From Thioalkalivibrio versutus (GTDB taxonomy: Bacteria > Pseudomonadota > Gammaproteobacteria > Ectothiorhodospirales > Ectothiorhodospiraceae): a DNA stretch of 64,000 bases. Below are positions 46,781 to 57,076 of the stretch, piece by piece. Under the pieces are notes generated by a model. That model was not told the DNA's origin and searched no databases. It saw only the letters and a program-made list of their open reading frames with translations. The stretch covers positions 41,817 through 105,816 of the forward strand of contig NZ_MVAR01000024.1 in NCBI RefSeq assembly GCF_001999325.1, in the 5' to 3' direction. The position numbers and the translations under genes are program-made. Numbering within the stretch: position 1 is the first letter of the stretch; every line of letters starts with the position of its first letter.

Positions 46781-48448
46781 TCAGTCCCGCGGCGGAAGCC
46801 GCGGGCGCAGCCAGTCGAGCGTGGCGGTGGTTGCAAGATCGTGCTCGCCGGCGGTCGCGCCGGGCGCCAGGTCCTCAAGTACCTGACCGGCCAGCTGCTT
46901 GCCCAGCTCCACCCCCCACTGATCGAAGGCGTTGATCCCCCACAGCGTGGCCAGCACGTAGATCTTGTGCTCGAACAGCGCGATCAACGCGCCCAGCGTG
47001 GCCGGATCCAGGCGTTCCAGCAGAATCAGCGTGCTCGGCCGATTGCCGGGGAAGGTCCGGTGCGGCGCCAGCGCATCAATCGCCTCCGGCGACTGCCCGG
47101 CCGCCGCCATCTCGGCGCGCACCGCGGCCTCGTCCTTGCCCATCGCCAGCGCCTCGGCCTGCGCCACCAGGTTGGCCAGCAGCAACGGGTGCTGCGCCGG
47201 CAGGTCGTGCTCGGGGCGGGCCACGCCGATGAACTCGGCCGGGATGAAGCGCGTGCCCTGGTGGAGCAACTGGAAGAAGGCGTGCTGACCATCGGTGCCC
47301 ACCGCACCCCAGACCACCGCGCCGGTTGCGTCCGTCACGACCTGCCCGTCCAGCCCCACGCGCTTGCCCAGGCTCTCCATCTCCGCCTGCTGCAGGTACG
47401 GCGGCAGCAGCGACAGGCGTTCGTCGTAGGGCAGTACCGCGCGCGACTGCGCCCCCAGCAGGTTCTGGTTCCACAAATCCACCAACGCCATGCGCACTGC
47501 GGCATTGCTGGAGACCGGCGTCTGGAGCACGTGTTCGTCCATGGCATGGGCCCCGCCGAGAAACGCACGGAAGCCGTCCATGCCGAGGAGCAGCGCCACC
47601 GGCAACCCGATGGTGGACCACACGGAATAGCGCCCGCCGACCCAGTCCCAGAAGCCGAACATGTTGTCCGGGTCGATGCCGAACTCCGTTACCCGGTCGC
47701 GTGCGGTGGAGACCGCCACGAAGTGGCGCGCGACGGCCGTGTCGTCCGGCGCATGCCGCAGCAGCCAGGCGCGGGCCGCACGGGCGTTGGTCAGGGTCTC
47801 CTGGGTGCCGAAGGTCTTCGATGCGACGATGAACAGCGTGGTTTCCGGATCGGCCTCGCGCAACACGGCGGAGAGCGCCGCGCCATCCACGTTGGAGACG
47901 AACTGCACGGTCAGCGGCACGCCGTCGGCCGTCGCCTGTGCATGCGGCGCAAGCGCCCGGCAGACCATGCGCGGCCCGAGGTCGGAGCCGCCAATGCCGA
48001 TGTTCACCACGCGACGGATCGGACGCCCGCTGTAGCCACGGTGGGCCCCGTCGTGGATCCGCCGCACGAACGTCTCGACCCGGTCGAGCTGCGCATGCAC
48101 CTGCGGAACCACGTCCGCGCCATCCACTTCACAGTGGGCGTCGCGCGGCAGGCGCAGGGCCGTGTGCAGGGCCGCCCGCCCCTCGGTGGTGTTGACCCGC
48201 TCGCCGGCAAACAGCGCCCGCACCGCCTCCGATACCTCACAGGCCGCAGCGCGCTCGTACAGGGCATCCCAGGCCGCACCGTCCAGGCGCTGGCGCGTCC
48301 AGTCCAGGCGCAACCCGGCGACCTCCTGTACGTCGCGTTGCACTCGATCCGGATCGCGCGCGAACAGCTCGCGCAGGGGCTCGTCCGCCAGCCGTCGGGC
48401 CTCGACCCGCAAGGCACTCTCCATCACCGCACCCACTCCTGCCGCCAT
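46781..48448 (-). CDS. pgi: Glucose-6-phosphate isomerase
   Basis: 555 residues with GAGGGAAAAG upstream of the ATG at 48448. Sugar isomerase family motifs VNIGIGGSDLGPRM, FWDWVGGRYSVWSTIGLP (PGI signature 1) and GVELGKQLAGQ (signature 2) are present. Interconverts glucose-6-P and fructose-6-P. Divergent from glgA, which fits a carbohydrate-storage locus. Confidence 0.97.
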   Translation of the reverse strand: MAAGVGAVMESALRVEARRLADEPLRELFARDPDRVQRDVQEVAGLRLDWTRQRLDGAAWDALYERAAACEVSEAVRALFAGERVNTTEGRAALHTALRLPRDAHCEVDGADVVPQVHAQLDRVETFVRRIHDGAHRGYSGRPIRRVVNIGIGGSDLGPRMVCRALAPHAQATADGVPLTVQFVSNVDGAALSAVLREADPETTLFIVASKTFGTQETLTNARAARAWLLRHAPDDTAVARHFVAVSTARDRVTEFGIDPDNMFGFWDWVGGRYSVWSTIGLPVALLLGMDGFRAFLGGAHAMDEHVLQTPVSSNAAVRMALVDLWNQNLLGAQSRAVLPYDERLSLLPPYLQQAEMESLGKRVGLDGQVVTDATGAVVWGAVGTDGQHAFFQLLHQGTRFIPAEFIGVARPEHDLPAQHPLLLANLVAQAEALAMGKDEAAVRAEMAAAGQSPEAIDALAPHRTFPGNRPSTLILLERLDPATLGALIALFEHKIYVLATLWGINAFDQWGVELGKQLAGQVLEDLAPGATAGEHDLATTATLDWLRPRLPPRD

Positions 48449-48463
48449 TCTTTTCCCTCGGTT

Positions 48464-48603
48464 GTTAGGAGTTGCTGATCAATGTACACATTCGCGTTCG
48501 TGCCCCATGTCCAATGGTCCCCCATTCTTTGGGTAGGGGCTGCACACCGGATCGAGGGCCACAAGGCATCAACGCAAAGTATATTGATCAGTGTCTCTCT
48601 AGA
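48464..48603. mobile_element. MITE-like element in the pgi-glgA gap
   Basis: Two inverted ends: left ttaggagttgctgatcaatg (from 48465) and right, on the minus strand, ctagagagacactgatcaat (from 48602), sharing CTGATCAAT and then rTACA. The ~100-bp interior has no ORF or homology that I recognise. The ends are copies of the dispersed repeat. No target-site duplication is obvious. A -10-like TACAAT follows at 48633-48638. Confidence 0.5.
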
Positions 48604-48688
48604 CCTCCAGAGTGCCGCCCCGGCCCCTGCGTTACAATTAGCAGAAAGTCATCCGGCGCCGCCGGTTCCGCACTTGGGGATTTTTTGC

Positions 48689-50176
48689 ATGCGCATCCTG
48701 TTCGCCAGCAGCGAGGCCTACGGTCTGGTCAAGACCGGGGGGCTCGCCGATGTCAGCGCCAGCCTGCCCGCCGCCCTGCGCCGGCGGCGCCAGGATGCCC
48801 GTCTGGTGCTACCCGGCTACCCCGAGGCCTGTCGCAACCTGGTGGATGCCACCCCGCGCCCGGGTCCGGACGGCGCCCCCTGGCAGATCATCGAGGGCCG
48901 ACTGCCCGGGACCCGGCTTCCGGTCTACCTGATCGACTGGCCGGAATACTTCCAGCGCGCCGGCAACCCCTACAGCGCCAGCAACGGCATGGACTGGCCG
49001 GACAACGCCCAGCGCTTTGCCGGTTTCGCCCGCGCCATCGTGGCGCTGGCGCGGGACGAGGCCGGGCTGGACTGGGCGCCGGAACTGATTCACCTGAACG
49101 ACTGGCAGACCGGTCTCGTGCCTCTGCTGCTGGATCCGGAGCGCACCGGCGTCGAACGCCCGCGGACGGTGTTCACCATCCACAATCTGGCCTACCAGGG
49201 CCTGTTCCCGGCGAGCACCGTGCAGGATCTGAACCTGCCCGCGGACCTGTGGCACCCGGAGGCCCTCGAGTTTCACGACCAGCTTTCGTTCATGAAGGCG
49301 GCCCTGATCTTCGCCGACGCGATCACCACGGTCTCGCCCACCTACGCCCGCGAGATCCAGGAACCGGTCCACGGCATGGGGCTGGACGGCGTATTGCGCG
49401 CCCGCAGCGCCGACCTGCACGGCATCCTCAACGGGGTCGACTACAGCGACTGGGATCCGGCGCGCGACCGCCACATCGCCGCGCGCTACAGCGCCGAGGA
49501 CCTCGCGGGCAAGGCCGCCAACAAGGCGGCATTGCAGACCCGCATGGGCCTGGAGACCAACCCGGACATCCCGCTGCTGGGCCATGTCGGCCGCATGGTC
49601 GACCAAAAGGGTGTCGATCTGCTGCATGCGGCCTGCACGCCACTGCTGGAGGCCGGGCGCATCCAGCTGGCCCTGGTCGGCTCCGGCCAGAAGGACCTGG
49701 AACACGCCACCGGCGCCCTCGCGCGCGCTTACCCCGGCCAGGTCGGCGTGCACATCGGCTACGACGAACCGCTGGCCCACCAGATCGAGGCCGGATCCGA
49801 CCTGTTCCTGATGCCGTCGCGCTTCGAGCCCTGCGGGCTCAACCAGCTCTACAGCCTGCGCTACGGCACCCCGCCGGTGGTCCACGCCACCGGCGGTCTG
49901 GCCGACACCGTCGTGGATGCCACGCCGGAGAACCTGGAGGCGGGCACCGCCACCGGTTTCAGCTTCACCCCGGACAGCGTCGCCGCCCTCGGCGCCGCCC
50001 TGGAGCGCGCCCTGGCGCTGTATACCGCCCGCGGCGACGGCCACTGGGAACAGCTGATGCACAACGGCATGGCACGCGACTTCGGCTGGACCGCCAGCGC
50101 CGATGCCTATCTCGCCCTGTACCGCGAACAGCTTCCGCGCCGCAGCCGGCGTGCGAAGGCGGCATCTGCGCTATAA
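48689..50176 (+). CDS. glgA: Glycogen synthase (ADP-glucose)
   Basis: 495 residues from MRILFASSEAYGLVKTGGLAD; the longer frame from 48482 runs through the repeat. KTGGLADV binds the nucleotide sugar. The C-terminal GT5 domain has GRMVDQKGVDLL, MPSRFEPCGLNQLYSLRYG and ATGGLADTV. Extends alpha-1,4-glucan chains. No clear Shine-Dalgarno precedes it (ggggattttttgc). Confidence 0.95.
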   Translation: MRILFASSEAYGLVKTGGLADVSASLPAALRRRRQDARLVLPGYPEACRNLVDATPRPGPDGAPWQIIEGRLPGTRLPVYLIDWPEYFQRAGNPYSASNGMDWPDNAQRFAGFARAIVALARDEAGLDWAPELIHLNDWQTGLVPLLLDPERTGVERPRTVFTIHNLAYQGLFPASTVQDLNLPADLWHPEALEFHDQLSFMKAALIFADAITTVSPTYAREIQEPVHGMGLDGVLRARSADLHGILNGVDYSDWDPARDRHIAARYSAEDLAGKAANKAALQTRMGLETNPDIPLLGHVGRMVDQKGVDLLHAACTPLLEAGRIQLALVGSGQKDLEHATGALARAYPGQVGVHIGYDEPLAHQIEAGSDLFLMPSRFEPCGLNQLYSLRYGTPPVVHATGGLADTVVDATPENLEAGTATGFSFTPDSVAALGAALERALALYTARGDGHWEQLMHNGMARDFGWTASADAYLALYREQLPRRSRRAKAASAL

Positions 50177-50258
50177 TCGCGTCCTTTTCGCGACCTCCCG
50201 AACCCCAACCGGCAAGCCCAGGCAGCGGCGATCGTCGTCCTGCGCGCACAGGCCCGAT

Positions 50259-53102
<2,844 letters not shown>

Positions 53103-53181
53103 AGCCAACGGGCTCGCGGGCCTCCTACGGCGGGGGTCCGCGATCGTCATCCTGCCAGCACAACGGGGCGTCTACGCGCAC

Positions 53182-53210
53182 GTGCAAATTCATCAGCGTC
53201 TCCCTAGAAT
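53182..53210 (+). promoter_or_regulatory. Promoter-like site coinciding with a dispersed repeat
   Basis: GTGCAA (53182-53187), 17 nt, TAGAAT (53205-53210). The spacer and -10 contain CAGCGTCTCCCTAG (53194-53207), the repeat core. It ends 6 nt before the ATG of the 53217 gene, so a transcript from it would be leaderless. Confidence 0.5.
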
Positions 53211-53216
53211 CACGCC

Positions 53217-53489
53217 ATGCGCCTGCTGCTACTGATCGTCGCCATCGTCGCCGTGTTCCTTGCGGTGCGCACCCTCGTGCGCTCCACCAGCAACCGCAAG
53301 CAGGTCCGCCAGGATGAACGGCCCGAACGCCTGAAAGAGGGCGGCGCGGTGATCCGCTGCGCCTTCTGCGGCGTGCACGTGCCGGAGGCCGAGGCCTACC
53401 GCGACGGCGACCGCCTCTACTGCTCACCGCAGCACGCCGAGGTCGACCGCAACCGCTCGGACGCCGACTCCCGCACCGAAGACGACTGA
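53217..53489 (+). CDS. Small membrane-anchored zinc-ribbon-like protein (PP0621 type)
   Basis: 90 residues. N-terminal TM (LLLLIVAIVAVFLAVRTLV), a basic linker, and a CAFCGVHVPEAEAYRDGDRL segment ending YCSPQHAE, a C-x2-C...C-x3-H arrangement like a small zinc-binding TRASH/MYM ribbon. Such genes often precede pilS/pilR in gammaproteobacteria; here it ends 9 bp before the kinase. Confidence 0.75.
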   Translation: MRLLLLIVAIVAVFLAVRTLVRSTSNRKQVRQDERPERLKEGGAVIRCAFCGVHVPEAEAYRDGDRLYCSPQHAEVDRNRSDADSRTEDD

Positions 53490-53498
53490 CCCTCGTCC

Positions 53499-55136
53499 AT
53501 GGATAACCAGTCCGGGGGGAACACGCCGATCGACGCCGACACCCGGCGTTCCGCCTGGCTTTTCGCGCTCTACCGGGTCTTTGTCGCGGCGGTCCTGCTA
53601 CTGCTCGGGCTGTTCCCGGATACCCCGCTGGGGCTGCATCTCGTCACCCCCCAGTTCTACGCGGTCATCGCCACCGCCTATCTCGCGTTTGCGCTCGTCG
53701 CCGCCGCCTTCGCCTGGCGCTGCACCCACAATCCGGACACCACCAGCCTCACCCGTATCGCGTTGATCGGCGGCGCCGGCGACGGCATCGGCCTGATCGC
53801 GTTGCTGATCGTCTCCGGAGGGGTTGGCACCGGCATTGGCCTTCTGCTGGTCCCGGCCCTGGTGGCGGCCGTGCTGCTCTCCAGCGCACGCTTCGCCCTG
53901 ACCCTGGCCGCGATCGCCACCCTGACGCTATTGCTGGCCGAGGGCGTGAGCGCACTATTCCTGCACCCCGCCGATACCGCCATCACCCAGGCGGGGCTGC
54001 TGGGTGCCACCCTGTTTGCGGCCGGCCTGCTGGCCCGCCAGTTCGCCCGCCGGGCCGGCGAGACCCGCGCCCAGGTGGAACGCCAGGAGGTGGACCTGGC
54101 CAACCTGGCCGAACTGAACGCCCAGATCATCGCGCGCATGAGCGCCGGTGTCATCGCGGTCGACCCGGACGGGTACATCCGCTCCATCAACGAGGCCGCG
54201 CGCCGTCTGCTCCCCCCGCGGCCGGGACGCCACCTGTCGTCCCTGTCGCCCTCGGTGGCACGCGTGATCCGCGACTGGCAGCGCAACGGCATGCCCACGA
54301 CCAGCCAGCAGCTGCCGGGCGACCGCGACCAGCCGGCCCTGCGGATCCGTCTGGCCCCGCTGGGTGACCGCGGCGACCAGGGCAGTCTGCTGATCCTGGA
54401 GGACGCCGCCGAACTCCAGCGTCAGGCCCAGGCCGGCAAGCTGCAGGCCCTCGGCCGCCTGACCGCCAGCATTGCCCACGAGATCCGCAACCCCCTGGGA
54501 GCCATCAGCCACAGCGCGCAGCTGCTCGGCGAATCGCCGGATCTCAAGCCTCACGACCAGCGCCTGCTCGACATCATCAACAACCAGAGCAAGCGCGTGA
54601 ACGAACTGATCTCCAACGTCCTCAGCCTGTCACGCAGGGACGCCGGAGGACGCGAGCGGCTGAACCTTCAGGAGACCCTGGATCGCTTCGCCGAGGAGTT
54701 CTGCGGTGCGCTGCAGTTGCCGCGAGAGACCCTGCATGCGCGCATCGAACCGGCCGATTCCGAGATCCAGTTCGACCCCTCCCAGCTCAACCAGATCCTG
54801 TGGAACCTGTGCAGCAATGCGCGCATCCATGGCGGCCACGATCAGCCCGACAGCCCGCCCATCGTGCTGCGCGGCGGCGCCGGCCAGGTCGCGCGGGTGG
54901 TCAGTCTGGACGTGATCGACGCCGGGCCGGGCATCTCTGCCGAACAGGAAAAGGACCTGTTCGAACCGTTCGTCTCCGGGCGTGCCGGGGGCACCGGCCT
55001 TGGCCTGTACATCTCGCGCATGCTGTGCGAAAACAACGGGGCGTCGCTGGAATACGTCCACACACCCATCGGCGGCTGCTTCCGGATCCTGTTCGCCCCC
55101 CTGGAAACCGATTCGCCAAAGGAACAAGGCGCATGA
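53499..55136 (+). CDS. pilS: PilS-type sensor histidine kinase
   Basis: 545 residues. About six N-terminal TM helices (to ~180), a coiled coil, a PAS near 205-305 (IIARMSAGVIAVDPDG), HisKA with SIAHEIRNPLGAISH (His near 327) and HATPase with DAGPGIS and GGTGLGLYI. PilS organisation is a six-TM sensor that controls type IV pilin transcription through PilR. No pilin gene is in the window, so the name is by similarity. Stop overlaps the pilR start (ATGA). Confidence 0.88.
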   Translation: MDNQSGGNTPIDADTRRSAWLFALYRVFVAAVLLLLGLFPDTPLGLHLVTPQFYAVIATAYLAFALVAAAFAWRCTHNPDTTSLTRIALIGGAGDGIGLIALLIVSGGVGTGIGLLLVPALVAAVLLSSARFALTLAAIATLTLLLAEGVSALFLHPADTAITQAGLLGATLFAAGLLARQFARRAGETRAQVERQEVDLANLAELNAQIIARMSAGVIAVDPDGYIRSINEAARRLLPPRPGRHLSSLSPSVARVIRDWQRNGMPTTSQQLPGDRDQPALRIRLAPLGDRGDQGSLLILEDAAELQRQAQAGKLQALGRLTASIAHEIRNPLGAISHSAQLLGESPDLKPHDQRLLDIINNQSKRVNELISNVLSLSRRDAGGRERLNLQETLDRFAEEFCGALQLPRETLHARIEPADSEIQFDPSQLNQILWNLCSNARIHGGHDQPDSPPIVLRGGAGQVARVVSLDVIDAGPGISAEQEKDLFEPFVSGRAGGTGLGLYISRMLCENNGASLEYVHTPIGGCFRILFAPLETDSPKEQGA

Positions 55137-56527
55137 GCATCCGCCACGTGCTGGTCGTGGACGACGAACCCGACATCTGCGAACTTCTCGAGATCACCCT
55201 GGCCCGCATGGGCCTTGAGGCCACCACGGCCACCCGCCTCGAGCCGGCCCGCGCCCTGATCGCCGAGCACGACTTTGACCTGTGCCTGACCGACATGCGC
55301 CTGCCGGACGGCGACGGGCTGGACCTCGTCCGCCACATCCAGAGCGAACGCCCGGAGCTTCCCGTGGCCGTCATCACCGCCCACGGCAGCGTGGATACCG
55401 CCGTCCTGGCGCTGAAGCTGGGCGCCTTCGACTTCGTCAGCAAGCCGGTGGACCTGAAACAGCTGCGCGAACTGATCGACGCGGCCCTGCGCCTGGAGCC
55501 GGCTGCCTCGATCGCGGAAGAGCCCGGCGACGACGCCACCCCGGCTACCCCCGATGACAGCCCGCTGCTGGGCCAGTCCGAGCCCATGCAGCGTCTGCGT
55601 GCCACCATCCACAAGCTGGCGCGCAGCCAGGCCCCGGTGTTCATCTCCGGAGAGTCCGGATCCGGCAAGGAGCTGGTCGCGCGCGAGATCCACCGCCTCG
55701 GCCCGCGCGCCGAACGTCCGTTCGTGCCGGTCAACTGCGGCGCCATCCCCGGCGAGCTGATGGAGAGCGAATTCTTCGGCCACCGCAAGGGCGCGTTCAC
55801 CGGGGCCACCCAGGACCATACCGGTCTGTTCCAGTCCGCCGACGGCGGCACGCTGTTCCTCGACGAGGTCGCCGACCTGCCGCTGCCGATGCAGGTGAAG
55901 CTGCTGCGCGCCATCCAGGAACGCGCCATCAAGCCGGTCGGTGGCACCCGCGAGATCCCGGTCGACGTACGCATCCTCAGCGCCACCCACCACGACCTGG
56001 AAAAGGCCGTGCGCGAGGGCCGCTTTCGCCAGGATCTCTACTACCGCCTGAACGTGATCGAGCTGAAGGTGCCGCCGTTGCGCGCGCGCCGCGGCGACAT
56101 CGAACGCCTGGCCACGCGCATCCTGCAACGCATCGGCGAGCAGTGGCAGACCGGCGACCTGGAGCTGGCACCCGACGCCCTCGCGGCCCTGCAGGGGCAC
56201 GGCTTCCCCGGCAACGTCCGCGAGCTGGAGAACATCCTGGAACGCGCCGCCACGCTGTGCGAAGGGCCGCTGATCCGCGCCGGCAACATCGACCTGCCGG
56301 CGAACGGTCTGGGCACCGAACCCACCCCGGGCGCGAAGTACGGCGAACCCGAGAACGGCTTCGACGGCGCGGAGAGCGCCCTGGACGACCAGCTCGCCGC
56401 GCAGGAACGCCAGGCCATCGCTACCGCCCTGCAGCAGACCGGCGGCAACCGCACGGCCGCCGCACGCCTGCTCGGCCTCAGCTTCCGCCAGTTGCGTTAT
56501 CGCCTGAAGAAACTCGGGATCGACTAG
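55133..56527 (+). CDS. pilR: PilR-type sigma-54-dependent response regulator
   Basis: 464 residues from the ATG at 55133; the longer frame from 54800 lies inside pilS. Receiver with LVVDDEPDI and phospho-acceptor Asp in [15 protein letters not shown]+ domain with [11 protein letters not shown], the sigma-54 contact GAFTGA and GGTLFLDEV; Fis-type HTH ending [20 protein letters not shown]. Activates sigma-54 promoters. Confidence 0.93.
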   Translation: MSIRHVLVVDDEPDICELLEITLARMGLEATTATRLEPARALIAEHDFDLCLTDMRLPDGDGLDLVRHIQSERPELPVAVITAHGSVDTAVLALKLGAFDFVSKPVDLKQLRELIDAALRLEPAASIAEEPGDDATPATPDDSPLLGQSEPMQRLRATIHKLARSQAPVFISGESGSGKELVAREIHRLGPRAERPFVPVNCGAIPGELMESEFFGHRKGAFTGATQDHTGLFQSADGGTLFLDEVADLPLPMQVKLLRAIQERAIKPVGGTREIPVDVRILSATHHDLEKAVREGRFRQDLYYRLNVIELKVPPLRARRGDIERLATRILQRIGEQWQTGDLELAPDALAALQGHGFPGNVRELENILERAATLCEGPLIRAGNIDLPANGLGTEPTPGAKYGEPENGFDGAESALDDQLAAQERQAIATALQQTGGNRTAAARLLGLSFRQLRYRLKKLGID

Positions 56528-56542
56528 GGAGACGTTGATCTA
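56524..56542 (+). repeat. Dispersed repeat copy at the pilR stop
   Basis: ctagggagacgttgatctac overlaps the pilR stop codon and runs to the stop of the convergent small membrane protein gene. It is a copy of the dispersed repeat in the opposite orientation to the one at 53194, so the two bracket the pilS/pilR block. Confidence 0.5.
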
Positions 56543-56761
56543 CAGCAGATCGAACCACTCGTTCAGGGCAAACCAGATCACGTAGCCGCCGTACAGCAGC
56601 AGAAAGATGACACTGAGCACCGTGATCGGGCGAAACCCCTTCACGTCCACCTGATAGGACACATCCTCCCCCCGCGCACGGCGGCGGCGCACATCCATCC
56701 AGCGCGACACCCGCCACCAGACGAACAGCAGGATCAGGATCACGGTCAGAAACTTCAGCAT
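56540..56761 (-). CDS. Small membrane protein, function unknown
   Basis: 73 residues: an N-terminal TM (LKFLTVILILLFVWWRV), a basic loop (RWMDVRRRRARGE), and a second TM ending in an aromatic/acidic tail. I do not recognise the family. It is convergent with pilR, with a 12-bp gap. Confidence 0.65.
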   Translation of the reverse strand: MLKFLTVILILLFVWWRVSRWMDVRRRRARGEDVSYQVDVKGFRPITVLSVIFLLLYGGYVIWFALNEWFDLL

Positions 56762-56885
56762 CGGGGTTCGCTTCCTCGCACGGGACTCGCAACAGAGCTG
56801 AACGCGACACTACCGGAGAACGCCCTCCGCCGCATCGTCCACACCACCCGGCGCCCCAGGTGCTGCCTGGCACTCATCACCCCGG

Positions 56886-56988
56886 CGTCATCCCGGCCAC
56901 AGCGCAGCGAAGAGCCGGGATCTCCGCGGCCATGGCCACCCCGACGCCCGAGATCCCGGATAACCGCTCCGCGGTTTCCGGGATGACG
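56886..56988. repeat. Palindromic intergenic element
   Basis: cgtcatcccgg (56886-56896) and ccgggatgacg (56978-56988) are exact inverted ends of a ~100-bp element with further internal pairing. It resembles the partial copy near 15000-15060. With the half REP unit it fills the 56762-57076 gap, where I see no gene. Confidence 0.6.
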
Positions 56989-57031
56989 ACACAGGGGGTC
57001 ACGCGCGGCGTCCCGCGTTGTGCTGACCTCT

Positions 57032-57063
57032 GTGGGAGCCTGCTTGCAGGCGAAGCCCCCGCC
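57032..57063 (+). repeat. Half-site of the REP-like unit
   Basis: gtgggagcctgcttgcaggc followed by gaagccccc matches one arm of the palindrome at 15138-15208 with paired substitutions in the inner stem (cctgc/gcagg instead of cgtgc/gcacg), as expected for a conserved structure. Confidence 0.6.
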
Positions 57064-57076
57064 AAACCTGGACTGC

